This document shows, piece after piece, positions 34,726 through 42,905 of a stretch of DNA of 64,000 bases. The stretch covers positions 2,728,001 through 2,792,000 of the forward strand of contig NZ_CP021323.1 in assembly GCF_002155145.1 (NCBI RefSeq). Direction: 5' to 3'. Made by a program: the position numbers and the translations under genes. Position 1 is the stretch's first letter. Every line of letters starts with the position of its first letter. Below the pieces are notes generated by a model that was given only the letters and a program-made list of their open reading frames with translations, did not search any database and had not been told where the DNA came from. Source of the stretch: Kushneria konosiri (lineage in GTDB: Bacteria; Pseudomonadota; Gammaproteobacteria; Pseudomonadales; Halomonadaceae).

Positions 34726-35463
34726 ATGAGTGAACAACGTATCGTTGTACGCCAGCCGGTGTGGCCGGCAGCCAGCGTGCTCATGGAGCTTCTGGCCGGC
34801 GGCATCGGTCTGATGCTGATGGTGGCGTTGCTGCATCTTGTTTATGGGGCACCGACACTGCTGTACCCCGTGGCAGGCGGCGTGTATCTGGTTCTGGCCG
34901 GCATCATCGTGCATGGCTGGCCGACGGGCCAGCAGCACTTTGGGTGGGCCAATCGCGTCACTTTGATGCGCGCGGTACTGATCGTACTGCTGACGGCCAT
35001 GCTGCCCTTGCCGGCGCTGATCAATGAACATCATTTGATGGTATTTGCAATTGCCCTGACCGCGCTGACGCTTGATGGGGTGGATGGCTGGGTTGCACGC
35101 CACTTTCATGCCGAAAGCCGGTTTGGTGCACGGCTGGATATGGAGCTGGATGCCTTTTTCATTCTCATGCTGTGTTTGATGCTGGTCATCCAGGGCAAGG
35201 CAGGGGGCTGGATCATGGCCATCGGTGCCATGCGCTATGCCTTCGTGGCTGCCGCCCGGGTCTGGCACTGGCTCAATGAGGAACTGCCGGTGAGCTATCG
35301 ACGCAAGACCATCTGTGTCTGGCAGGTCAGTACCCTGATGACATGTCTATTGCCCTGGGTGGTAACGCCCTGGTCAAATCTGGCACTGGCACTGTCACTG
35401 CTGCTTTTGATGATCTCCTTTGGCATGGACACCGTGTATCTTCATCGGCGCGCTGTTGCCTGA
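34726..35463 (+). CDS. CDP-alcohol phosphatidyltransferase family protein
   Basis: A 245-residue inner-membrane enzyme. The signature D-x2-D-G-x2-A-R-x8-G-x3-D-x3-D is complete: DGVDGWVARHF followed by GARLDMELD, beginning at Asp117. Six or more hydrophobic helices flank it. The family transfers a phosphatidyl or CDP-linked group to an alcohol (phospholipids, phosphoinositol, CDP-glycerol types). The acceptor here is unknown. ATG 34726 follows GGAGGG by seven bases. Divergent from the PTPS-like operon, and with a glycosyltransferase and flippase-like gene across the control region, it suggests a membrane-anchored product. Confidence 0.88.
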   Translation: MSEQRIVVRQPVWPAASVLMELLAGGIGLMLMVALLHLVYGAPTLLYPVAGGVYLVLAGIIVHGWPTGQQHFGWANRVTLMRAVLIVLLTAMLPLPALINEHHLMVFAIALTALTLDGVDGWVARHFHAESRFGARLDMELDAFFILMLCLMLVIQGKAGGWIMAIGAMRYAFVAAARVWHWLNEELPVSYRRKTICVWQVSTLMTCLLPWVVTPWSNLALALSLLLLMISFGMDTVYLHRRAVA

Positions 35464-35532
35464 GCGGACTGTACTTTCAACGCAGGCCGCCGATAACGAT
35501 CAGGTTCGCCACGACTTTTTTGACACGCTTTG

Positions 35533-36558
35533 ATGAGTATTCGTATGGCTCGTGATGCCTTTTTACTGGCGGGGGAGAAGGTGCTTCCCGGCCAGCGTCG
35601 TCAGATCGATGTGCCGGTCGCCCGTCTCTATACCCATACCCCGCTCAATATCCCGGTTGAGGTGGTTCACGGCCGTCGGGACGGCCCGATCATGCTGGTA
35701 TGTGGTGCCATTCACGGCGACGAAATCAACGGCGTGGAGATTGTTCGTCGAGTGCTCAAGACGCGCTCCCTCACACGCCTTCGGGGCACGCTGATTGCCG
35801 TCCCGATCGTCAACGTGTTCGGCTTCGTGCAGCACAGTCGCTACCTGCCGGATCGTCGGGATCTGAACCGCTGTTTTCCGGGTAGTGAGTCGGGATCTCT
35901 GGGCTCGCGAATTGCAGCGCTTTTCCGCGAGCAGGTGGTGGATCTGGCCACACACATACTGGATCTGCATACCGGAGCCATTCATCGTACAAACCTGCCA
36001 CAGATTCGTGCTCAGCTTGAGCGCAATGAGCAGACCCGGGCCATGGCAGATGCCTTCGGCGCTCCGGTCATTCTCAATGCCGAACTGCGCGGTGGCAGCC
36101 TGCGTGAATACGCCGAGCGTCGTGGTATTCCGGTGCTGACCTATGAGGCAGGTGAGGCGCTGCGCTTTGATGACTGGGCCATCAGCGCCGGCGTGCGAGG
36201 GGTGCTCCGGGTCATGCGTTTACTGGACATGTTGCCGGTCGGGCGCGGCAGCAAGGTGCCGGCCTCGGAGGTGGCGCGCAGTTCAAGCTGGGCACGTGCG
36301 CCCATTGATGGTGTCCTGCGCCCGCGGGTTCGATTGGGCGCGCGGGTGGTCAAGGGCGAGCGGCTGGGCATCGTGGCCGGGCCGTTCGGTAACGAAGAAG
36401 GCGATGTACTGTCCTCCAGTGATGGCATCGTCATCGGCATGAGCAACCTGCCGCTGGTCAATGAGGGTGAGGCGGTCTTTCATATCGCCCGTTTCCACGA
36501 AATCGAAGATGCCGAGCATGCGGTAGAGGCGTGGCAGGCGAGTGCCAGCGTCGAGTAG
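35533..36558 (+). CDS. Succinylglutamate desuccinylase/aspartoacylase-family zinc hydrolase
   Basis: A 341-residue M14-type zinc amidohydrolase. Zinc ligands appear as AIHGDEINGVE (His and Glu) and LDLHTGA (second His), with the arginine motif DLNRCFPG between; the C-terminal beta domain (APIDGVLRPRVRLGARVVKG) is the usual biotinyl-like extension. Family enzymes cleave N-acyl amino acids, including ectoine/glutamate derivatives; substrate not determined. Start: ATG 35533 without a clear ribosome site; ATG 35545 is an alternative. It follows the CDP-alcohol gene by 69 bases. No astABCD or rimK gene is adjacent. Confidence 0.87.
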   Translation: MSIRMARDAFLLAGEKVLPGQRRQIDVPVARLYTHTPLNIPVEVVHGRRDGPIMLVCGAIHGDEINGVEIVRRVLKTRSLTRLRGTLIAVPIVNVFGFVQHSRYLPDRRDLNRCFPGSESGSLGSRIAALFREQVVDLATHILDLHTGAIHRTNLPQIRAQLERNEQTRAMADAFGAPVILNAELRGGSLREYAERRGIPVLTYEAGEALRFDDWAISAGVRGVLRVMRLLDMLPVGRGSKVPASEVARSSSWARAPIDGVLRPRVRLGARVVKGERLGIVAGPFGNEEGDVLSSSDGIVIGMSNLPLVNEGEAVFHIARFHEIEDAEHAVEAWQASASVE

Positions 36559-36571
36559 CCATAACAGAAAG

Positions 36572-36599
36572 AGGCCCTGACGCGGTGGCGTCAGGGCCT
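36572..36599. terminator. Hairpin between convergent genes
   Basis: AGGCCCTGACGC (36572-36583), GGTG loop, GCGTCAGGGCCT (36588-36599): a perfect 12-bp stem between the convergent aspartoacylase-like and aldo/keto reductase genes. T run is poor on both sides, but the position suits a shared terminator. Confidence 0.65.
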
Positions 36600-36615
36600 G
36601 TCACATCAGAGGAAA

Positions 36616-37593
36616 TCAGTCGGCGCCGGGAATGGGGGCATCCATCGACACCAGACCTTCGCTCCAGAGCGTTTGCCAAAGGGCGTTGGGAATGGCAGTA
36701 GTCATCAATGCCTGATTCTCGGCGATGCGTTCCGGTCTTGTAGTGCCCGGAATTACGGACGCTACGGCACGCGGCGCGGCACTGAACTGCAGGGCAACGG
36801 CGCGAACATCAACTCCGAAACGGTCGCAGATGTCGCGAAGTCGTCGGGTGCGCTCACGCATTTCGCTGGACGCCTGTTTGTAATCATAGTGATCGCCGCC
36901 GGCCAGAATACCGGAGTTGTAGGCGCCGCCGATGACCAGGCGCGCCCCGCGGCGATCGCACTCTGGCAGCAGGGTCTCCAGTGCGCCTTCATGGTCGAGC
37001 AGCGAATAGCGCCCGGCAAGCAAAAAGCCGTCAGGATCAGCCTTTTCGAGTGCGCGCGTACAGGCATCCACACGATTGACGCCCAGCCCCCAGGCCCGAA
37101 TCACGCCTTCCTCGCGCAGCCTTGTCAGGGCACGTGCGGCACCGTTCATGGCCTGATCATGCACCTCTTCCCAGTGCTCGCCGTGGGCATCTGCCGCACA
37201 GTCATGGATCCACGCGATATCAATGCGATCCATGTTCAGACGCTCAAGGCTCTCCTCGATGGAACGCAGGGTTGCGGACTCCGAATAGTCATACACCACC
37301 CGGTTGGCACGACCATGGGCAAAAATACCCTGCTTCGGCTCCTGCTCTTCAAGGATCAGTCGCCCCACCTTGGTGGACACCACATACGTGCCTCGGGGTT
37401 CGTCGGCCAGCGCTTCTCCCAGACGCATTTCCGAAAGCCCGGCACCGTATTGCGGCGCCGTATCGAAATAGCGAATGCCCGCATCCCAGGCCGTGCGAAG
37501 CGTCTCGAGAGCACGCGTATCCGGGACTTCCTCAAACATGTTGCCCAGAGGAGCCGTGCCCAGCCCCATTTTGCCTGGCAATTCAAAACGCAT
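36616..37593 (-). CDS. Aldo/keto reductase (D-threo-aldose/fucose dehydrogenase-like)
   Basis: A 325-residue AKR. N-terminal GLGTAPLGNMFEEV, then the catalytic Asp/Tyr strand IRYFDTAPQYGAGLSEMRLG, Lys in VVSTKVGRL, and His in IDIAWIHDC; C-terminal SVIPGTTRPERIAENQAL binds NADP. Similar proteins are annotated as D-threo-aldose 1-dehydrogenase or L-fucose dehydrogenase; no fucose genes adjoin, so substrate is open. ATG 37593 follows GGAGG by four to five bases. Stands alone, 115 bases after dusA on the same strand. Confidence 0.87.
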   Translation of the reverse strand: MRFELPGKMGLGTAPLGNMFEEVPDTRALETLRTAWDAGIRYFDTAPQYGAGLSEMRLGEALADEPRGTYVVSTKVGRLILEEQEPKQGIFAHGRANRVVYDYSESATLRSIEESLERLNMDRIDIAWIHDCAADAHGEHWEEVHDQAMNGAARALTRLREEGVIRAWGLGVNRVDACTRALEKADPDGFLLAGRYSLLDHEGALETLLPECDRRGARLVIGGAYNSGILAGGDHYDYKQASSEMRERTRRLRDICDRFGVDVRAVALQFSAAPRAVASVIPGTTRPERIAENQALMTTAIPNALWQTLWSEGLVSMDAPIPGAD

Positions 37594-37708
37594 AGCGCCT
37601 CCCTGGCGGTCATGATGTATACGGGCTTGGCCCGAAGGTGCATCAAGTATGGCCAGGGAAGACGAAACAACAACCTGCAGGTATTTCTGTGTCCTGATCT
37701 GACGTCAA

Positions 37709-38755
37709 TCAGGTCGAGCAGTCAGGCATGTGGGCCGGCAGGGCTCGTGCGGCATCGATATCGTTGACCAGCGCGAGTGCCTGATCGAACACTTCGATAC
37801 CGGCATCCGGACGATGAGCCGTCTCGGAAAGATAGCGGCGAAAACGTCGGCCACCGCGACAGCCGGTGAACAGACCAAGAAGATGACGCGTGATGTGATT
37901 GAGCCGCACGCCCGACTCAAGACGCGAGATCAGATAGGGCCGAAAGGCCTCCATCGCCTCGTGTCTCGTTGGCGGTGTGGTGTCTTCGCCGAAGATATCG
38001 CGATCGACGTGGGCCAGCAGAAACGGATTCTGATAGGCCTCGCGGCCGACCATGACGCTGTCGACATGATCGAGCTCCCGCTGACAGTCAGCGATGGTCT
38101 TGAGTCCGCCATTAATGCCGATGTGAAGCTCGGGATGGGCGGCCTTGAGTCGGTGCACACGTGGATAGTTCAGCGGAGGCACATCACGGTTCTGTTTGGG
38201 AGACAGCCCTTCGAGCCAGGCCTTTCGGGCATGGACGGTAAAGGTGGTGCAGCCGGCAGCGGCGACAGTATCAATAAAGCGTGTTAGATCCTCATCCTCG
38301 TCCTGGTCATTAATTCCGATGCGGCACTTGACCGTGATCGGAATCGAGACGGCCGCCTGCATGGCCGCCACGCAGCGGGCGACCAGTTCGGGATGGCCCA
38401 TCAGGCAGGCGCCGATCATGTTGTTCTGAACGCGATCACTCGGGCAGCCAACATTGAGATTGACCTCCTGATAGCCCCAGGTCTCTGCAATGGCGGCACA
38501 CTCGGCCAGCGCAGCCGGGTCACTGCCGCCCAGCTGCAGAGCCAGTGGATACTCGCGGGCATCATGGCCGAGAAAGCGTTCGCGCGGCGTGCCATGCAAA
38601 ATGGCACCGGTGGTAACCATCTCGGTATAGAGCAGGGCACGTTTGGTCAGCGTTCTTGCGAAAGCGCGCTGATCACGGGGCGTCCAGTCCATCATGGGCG
38701 CTATCGAAAACCGGCGCCCTCGATCTGCCGGGCTGCTTTTAGATATATCAGTCAC
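37709..38755 (-). CDS. dusA: tRNA-dihydrouridine(20/20a) synthase
   Basis: A 348-residue FMN-dependent enzyme reducing uridine 20 in the tRNA D-loop. N-terminal FSIAPMMDWTPRDQRAFAR, LLYTEMVTTGAILHG, and the catalytic Cys104 in VNLNVGCPSDRVQNN; FMN phosphate contact GINGGLKTIAD and VMVGREAYQNP. The C-terminal helical domain has RLNHITRHLLGLFTG. Length matches E. coli DusA (about 345). The start is GTG 38755, without a strong ribosome site, but it gives the expected N-terminus before the FSIAP strand. Confidence 0.94.
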   Translation of the reverse strand: MTDISKSSPADRGRRFSIAPMMDWTPRDQRAFARTLTKRALLYTEMVTTGAILHGTPRERFLGHDAREYPLALQLGGSDPAALAECAAIAETWGYQEVNLNVGCPSDRVQNNMIGACLMGHPELVARCVAAMQAAVSIPITVKCRIGINDQDEDEDLTRFIDTVAAAGCTTFTVHARKAWLEGLSPKQNRDVPPLNYPRVHRLKAAHPELHIGINGGLKTIADCQRELDHVDSVMVGREAYQNPFLLAHVDRDIFGEDTTPPTRHEAMEAFRPYLISRLESGVRLNHITRHLLGLFTGCRGGRRFRRYLSETAHRPDAGIEVFDQALALVNDIDAARALPAHMPDCST

Positions 38756-38804
38756 TTAAAAAATCCGATTGATCGTGTCTCGTCCCGTTCAACCCTATTG
38801 AATA

Positions 38805-39164
38805 ATGTCTAAAGCCGTCGAAGCGAAACCAGGTCAAACAAAGACGGTACATAGTGGCAATATTTCAAAAACGGGGCACGAGTTGGCACGTCATTGTACG
38901 AAAGAAGCGACATTCTGCCCAGACGCACTCTTATCCACGAAAGCCCGCGCTCAGGCATGGGAGAAGCAGGTTAAAGGGAAGCTTGAGAGCCACGCCGCCT
39001 TGCTGTCGAAGAGGGTCAGAGTTTTGCTGAAGGTGCGCTACGTCGTCCTTGAAGTATTGATACGGGATGGGAGGCTTTTGCAGGGCTTAATCCATAAATT
39101 AGAAAGTTTTAATATTATTCTTTTTATGCGATATTCCTTATTCAAGGATGAGCTTTCGCCTTGA
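38805..39164 (+). CDS. Doubtful hypothetical protein
   Basis: A 119-codon frame with no recognised similarity. The predicted product is Lys/Leu rich (AWEKQVKGKLESHAALLSKR) and ends in a hydrophobic segment around ESFNIILFMRYSLF. The ATG at 38805 has no ribosome binding site, and the C-terminal codons are much more AT-rich than in neighbouring genes. It may be a chance frame or a piece of a decayed gene. Confidence 0.2.
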   Translation: MSKAVEAKPGQTKTVHSGNISKTGHELARHCTKEATFCPDALLSTKARAQAWEKQVKGKLESHAALLSKRVRVLLKVRYVVLEVLIRDGRLLQGLIHKLESFNIILFMRYSLFKDELSP

Positions 39165-39224
39165 ATCAGCACATGGATGTGCTTTTCATCTCCCTTCTCT
39201 GTGATATGACATCACCGCACCAGC

Positions 39225-39454
39225 TTTTGCTATGCGCTGCCTCCAGATGGCTTCGGCGATAATATTGAGCTGTCACGCCATATTCTCACGCCCATCCCGG
39301 AACTGCATGCTGGTATATCCTGACCATATGTCGATGTCCGGCTGAGTGACCAGGTGCAGATCGAGCAAAATCGTGTCTAGCCCAAAGAGGTCGGAGCTTG
39401 CTTTAAACACGTGCTTGATGATGCCTTTGGTTTAACGCGCGAGCCTCTGCCCAA
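39225..39454 (+). pseudogene. Possible remnant of a decayed coding sequence
   Basis: In one plus-strand frame the translation keeps a protein-like composition across two stops: PPDGFGDNIELSRHILTPIP, stop at 39321, PYVDVRLSDQVQIEQNRV, stop at 39378, then DDAFGLTREPLPNQEEDV. I do not recognise the family. It runs into the 3' end of the convergent DUF1415 gene. Could be coincidence; a translated search would decide. Confidence 0.25.
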
Positions 39455-40021
39455 TCAGGAAGAAGACGTCTCGTTGGCGATGTCATCCTGTAACCTGCGA
39501 CACCATGCGGCCCCCTGCTGCCTGAGCAGGGCCTGATTGCGTTCGGGGATACGTTCAGGGTGGGGGAAGCGTTCCAGCGCTGCCTCAAGGCTGGTTTCAC
39601 GTAGCAGATGAAACAGCGGAAAGGGGGAGCGATTAGTGTAGTCAGCCGCGTCTTCCTGACCGGGTGAGGCTTGGCTGTCGCCAAAAAGATAGTCAGGATG
39701 AAAGCTTGCCAGCTGATAAACGCCTTCGTAGCCTTCACTGATCATCAGACGCTCGGCCATGTCGAGCTTATCCAGAAAGGTAAAGAAATCTTCGGCACCG
39801 GGTGTCAGAACCAGCAGGGTGGTTTCCGTGTCCGGATGGTCTTCAAGATATTCGCACTCTTCGATGACGGCCATGAGCAGGGCAGCATCATCTGCGGCAT
39901 CGAGCTGGCGATAGCGAATACGCTCCCGCTCGAATTCGGCTGCGGCAAACGGGCACAAGTCATGTGCCATGACCCAGTCTTTCACCCAGCGTCGGGTGGC
40001 CTCCAATGGATGTGATGTCAC
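39455..40021 (-). CDS. DUF1415 family protein
   Basis: A 188-residue soluble protein of the DUF1415 family, function unknown. Motifs: ATRRWVKDWVMAHDLCPFAA at the N-terminus, TTLLVLTPGAEDFFTFLDKL, GVYQLASFHPDYLFGDSQ and the C-terminal FPHPERIPERNQALLRQQG. The conserved Cys-Pro-Phe and His-Pro-Asp pairs suggest an enzyme. GTG 40021 has AAGAG seven bases before it. It may be co-transcribed with the DUF6482 gene 124 bases upstream, though a hairpin lies between. Confidence 0.87.
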   Translation of the reverse strand: MTSHPLEATRRWVKDWVMAHDLCPFAAAEFERERIRYRQLDAADDAALLMAVIEECEYLEDHPDTETTLLVLTPGAEDFFTFLDKLDMAERLMISEGYEGVYQLASFHPDYLFGDSQASPGQEDAADYTNRSPFPLFHLLRETSLEAALERFPHPERIPERNQALLRQQGAAWCRRLQDDIANETSSS

Positions 40022-40042
40022 GGTGTGCTCTTTTAAATGAAA

Positions 40043-40066
40043 GGGGCCGACAATGCGTCGACCCCC
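40043..40066 (-). terminator. Hairpin between DUF6482 and DUF1415 genes
   Basis: On the minus strand a GGGG-TCGAC / GTCGG-CCCC stem with a short loop is followed by TTTCATTT. It lies about 80 bases beyond the DUF6482 stop and just before the DUF1415 start, acting as terminator or attenuator. Confidence 0.5.
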
Positions 40067-40145
40067 AAAAACTTATCAACCCAAAGCAGCACAGTGTACA
40101 GCATTGATGACATATTGCTTACCGGTCACGCTGTCAGTATCGGCG

Positions 40146-40460
40146 TCAGCGATCCTGACCTTCGAGGGTGATGGACATGCGGTCATCGGCGCTTTCGGCG
40201 TTTGAACCCATCATTTCATCATGTGTGACGCTGTGTTTGAAATAAAGAGGCACGCCCTCCATGCCACCGATATCGCGCAGCAGGGTCTTGGCGGCATTGA
40301 GAGATTTCGGTGTCAAAATCGTACCGTCTTCATTGAGCAGGGTGTCAGTATTCCCGCCACTGGTCACTTTCAGGGTGAAAATATCTCCTTCAGTCGATTC
40401 GATAACGATTTCATCGATCTGGTGAGCGTGCGCCTTTTCGGTCAGTTCGTTGAGTTTCAT
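40146..40460 (-). CDS. DUF6482 family small protein
   Basis: A 104-residue acidic soluble protein fitting the DUF6482 family: KLNELTEKAHAHQIDEIVIE, GDIFTLKVTSGGNTDTLLNE, then SLNAAKTLLRDIGGMEGVPL and YFKHSVTHDEMMG. These proteins are common in Halomonas and Pseudomonas relatives, function unknown. ATG 40460 follows GGAGAGGCAG; upstream in-frame ATGs are less well placed. Divergent from the CsbD-like gene across 172 bases. Confidence 0.8.
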   Translation of the reverse strand: MKLNELTEKAHAHQIDEIVIESTEGDIFTLKVTSGGNTDTLLNEDGTILTPKSLNAAKTLLRDIGGMEGVPLYFKHSVTHDEMMGSNAESADDRMSITLEGQDR

Positions 40461-40632
40461 CTGCCTCTCCATGGCCTGTATTAACAATAACCTGCATTAA
40501 TGTAGCCTGGTTGCTGTAAAAGCTCGCAGGTGCCGGAGTTAAAAATTGTCAGAAGGCGCTAAAGAGCGATACCGCATGCTCGTTTCTGACGCTATGATCG
40601 ATGTAACTGCCTGCTTTTTAGAGAGAAGAGCC

Positions 40633-40821
40633 ATGAGCGACAAGAGCCCACCACTGGAAGATCTGAAAGGCAAGGTCAAGGAGGCGTGGGGAACGCTGAG
40701 CGATGACAAGGAACTCAGTGAAGAAGGTGAAGTTCAGCAGTTGGCCGCCAGACTTGAGAAGGAGCAGGGGCTTTCTGCCGAAGAGGCCCAGCGTCAGGCG
40801 AAAAAAACACTTCGCGGTTAA
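40633..40821 (+). CDS. CsbD-like small stress protein
   Basis: A 62-residue hydrophilic protein of the CsbD type: LEDLKGKVKEAWGTLSDDKE, then QLAARLEKEQGLSAEEAQRQ. CsbD proteins are abundant, intrinsically disordered and induced by general stress; the molecular role is unknown. ATG 40633 follows GAAGAGCC. The frame extends upstream to 40546 without similarity. It converges with the NlpE-like gene, 30 bases between stops. Confidence 0.8.
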   Translation: MSDKSPPLEDLKGKVKEAWGTLSDDKELSEEGEVQQLAARLEKEQGLSAEEAQRQAKKTLRG

Positions 40822-40851
40822 CGCTGGGGCAGTGATTACGCCATCAATACC

Positions 40852-41316
40852 TTAGAGCCTGTGAAGCTCGTCGTTGTGTGACGTGTCCAGCGGCTTAAAC
40901 TGCTCATCGACCAGTTTAAGCGTGGTGTTGTTTTCCATCAGTAAATATATGGGCTCGTGTTCGGTGTCTCCACGGGCCGGGTGCAGCACGTAGACTGTCC
41001 CGCCACCGGGCACGGCATTGCCACTGATGACCTTCCAGTTGCCCTTGCGCTTTTGTGTCTGGCCATTGTTGGGTCCGCCTTGCGGTGTCTCGGTCAGGTT
41101 GTAGACGCCACCTGCACTATCGGTACTGAAGTTCAAGGCCACTTCAGTATCCACCCCGTCGCAGTCATCGCAAGGCAGAGAGCCGCCATAAATCTGATTG
41201 GTACCAGAGCTTCGTTGAGAGCTTTCGGGCGTGTCGCGACCCTGGTCACAGCCGGTCATTGAAAGCCCCACCAGTGCGCCCGTCATTATCAGTGCGCTAA
41301 AACGTGTCAATGTCAT
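40852..41316 (-). CDS. NlpE-like lipoprotein (copper-resistance NlpE N-terminal domain)
   Basis: A 154-residue lipoprotein: hydrophobic LIMTGALVGLSMTGC ends in the acylated Cys. The mature part has YGGSLPCDDCDGVDTEVALN, the CxxC-bearing hallmark of the NlpE N-terminal domain, then YNLTETPQGG and WKVISGNAVPGGGTVYVLH. NlpE in E. coli is an outer-membrane lipoprotein sensing surface adhesion and copper/redox stress through Cpx; whether this shorter one signals is unknown. ATG 41316 follows AGGGA. Divergent from the OprB porin gene. Confidence 0.83.
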   Translation of the reverse strand: MTLTRFSALIMTGALVGLSMTGCDQGRDTPESSQRSSGTNQIYGGSLPCDDCDGVDTEVALNFSTDSAGGVYNLTETPQGGPNNGQTQKRKGNWKVISGNAVPGGGTVYVLHPARGDTEHEPIYLLMENNTTLKLVDEQFKPLDTSHNDELHRL

Positions 41317-41559
41317 GTTCCCTGATGTCCTGAAATCATCGCCTCCGTTAAACGGATAGCGTGTCTTGCCTGCCTGTTTCAAAAGCCTAAACGATCCATT
41401 CGAACATGTCTCTTGTGCTGACATGGTCAGCGTACTGAACCGATCATATCGACATCGCTACAAGACGATGGTCCAAAAGCTATTGTTGTTCACGCCGTAC
41501 GGGGCGAGAATCCCTTTGTTTTAACTTAATTCGAATATGACATTGTAAAGGGATGGAAC

Positions 41560-42870
41560 ATGAAGAAGGGGCTGTGTTGCACGCTGGCGCTTATGGGTAT
41601 GGGCCTGTCATCACAGGGTTGGGCGGCTGGCGCCTTCGATCCCGATGGCGATTTCATGTTTGGAGACTGGGGCGGCGCGCGCTCTGATCTAACCGATCAG
41701 GGCGTGACCTTCCGTTTTGAATATATCTCCGAGATGGCCTATTCCGTTGACGGTGGCTTTCGCGACAAGCGCACCGGACGCTATGCCGATCAGTGGACCG
41801 CCGGGGCCAATTTCGACCTTGATAAGCTGTTTGGCGTACCCAATGCCCAGTTTCAGTTCACCCTGACCGATCGTAACGGCGAAAGCCTGACCAACGACGT
41901 CATCAATAATCCCAACAGCGTCGGTGGCTCTTCCAGTCAGGAAGTCTATGGTCGCGGTAGTGTTACGCGTATTACCCAGATGTGGTACGGCCAGACCTAC
42001 ATGGATGATACGTTTGAACTCAAGGCGGGCCGGGTACCGGTAGGGGATGATTTTGCCGTCATCGACAGTAATTTCCAGAATCTTTATCTGGGGAGCGGCG
42101 AGCCCGGTAACCAGAACGGTGGTATCTGGTATAACTGGCCGATTTCACAATGGGCGCTGGTCGGCAAATGGAACATCACCAATGAGCAGTACGCTCAGAT
42201 CGGCTTTTTCAATCTCAACGAGTCCAACCTCGACCGTGACCATGGACTGGATTTAAAGCACAGCGGCACCAGCGGCACGCTCATTCCGGTTGAATACGGC
42301 TTTGAACCGGAACATGGCGTCAATGGTCTGCCGGGGCATTACAAGCTGGGGTATTACTACAGCAGTGCCGATGCTGACGATTACTCTTCACGCGACAGCG
42401 CCTCGGATGCTCAAAAGAGCCATCGCTATGGGCTCTATTACGTCATCGACCAGCAGGTGACAAGCCATGACGGTGACCGCAGCCGCGGTCTGGGCGTGTT
42501 CAGCATGGGGACGTGGAACGATGGTGATACGGCGACTTTCGATCGCTACTTGTCAGCCGGCGTGACCTATACCGGACCCTTCGATAGTCGTGCCCAGGAT
42601 GAAGTCGGTTTCGGTCTGGCCTATGCCCACGTCAATGATGATTTTGATGCATACTCGCGCTCGAGTAACGCAGGGTTGGTCGGTGGATCTTCAGCGCCAG
42701 GCTACGTCCCGCGCCAGGGCGAGGAATACAATGCCGAAGTCTATTATGCCCTGCAGGCCACACCATGGATGTCCTTTCGTCCCAACCTGCAGTACGTACG
42801 CCATCCCGGAGCAGACAGCGACGTGGACAGTGCCTGGATAGCCGGTCTTTCCGTGCTGGCCACGTTTTAA
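41560..42870 (+). CDS. OprB-family carbohydrate-selective porin
   Basis: A 436-residue outer-membrane porin. Signal peptide ends near LSSQGWAAG. OprB marks: FGDWGGARSDLTDQGVTFRF, AGRVPVGDDFAVIDSNFQNL, WALVGKWNITNEQYAQIGFF, PGHYKLGYYYSSADADDY, and the C-terminal VDSAWIAGLSVLATF with the terminal Phe used by the BAM complex. Typically a 16-strand barrel for glucose or other sugars. GGGATGGAAC precedes ATG 41560. No sugar ABC or PTS genes are adjacent, so substrate is open. Followed by a hairpin at 42879. Confidence 0.92.
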   Translation: MKKGLCCTLALMGMGLSSQGWAAGAFDPDGDFMFGDWGGARSDLTDQGVTFRFEYISEMAYSVDGGFRDKRTGRYADQWTAGANFDLDKLFGVPNAQFQFTLTDRNGESLTNDVINNPNSVGGSSSQEVYGRGSVTRITQMWYGQTYMDDTFELKAGRVPVGDDFAVIDSNFQNLYLGSGEPGNQNGGIWYNWPISQWALVGKWNITNEQYAQIGFFNLNESNLDRDHGLDLKHSGTSGTLIPVEYGFEPEHGVNGLPGHYKLGYYYSSADADDYSSRDSASDAQKSHRYGLYYVIDQQVTSHDGDRSRGLGVFSMGTWNDGDTATFDRYLSAGVTYTGPFDSRAQDEVGFGLAYAHVNDDFDAYSRSSNAGLVGGSSAPGYVPRQGEEYNAEVYYALQATPWMSFRPNLQYVRHPGADSDVDSAWIAGLSVLATF

Positions 42871-42878
42871 GCCTCTAC

Positions 42879-42905
42879 AGGGCGCCGCTACTACTGTGGC
42901 GCCCT
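42879..42905. terminator. Hairpin between convergent oprB-like and vsr genes
   Basis: AGGGCGCC (42879-42886) and GGCGCCCT (42898-42905) with an 11-base loop; the right arm overlaps the last codons of vsr. Reasonable shared terminator, no strong T run. Confidence 0.5.

Larger units (their letters stand above)
38756..39454. other. 699-base stretch with no convincing intact gene
   Basis: Between dusA and the DUF1415 gene no frame is convincing. A 119-codon frame (38805-39164) and a stop-interrupted protein-like frame (39225-39454), listed separately, are the only contents. Codon use in the first is unlike the neighbouring genes and it ends in a short AT-rich run near 39100-39160. This may be a decayed accessory insertion. 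Confidence 0.45.
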
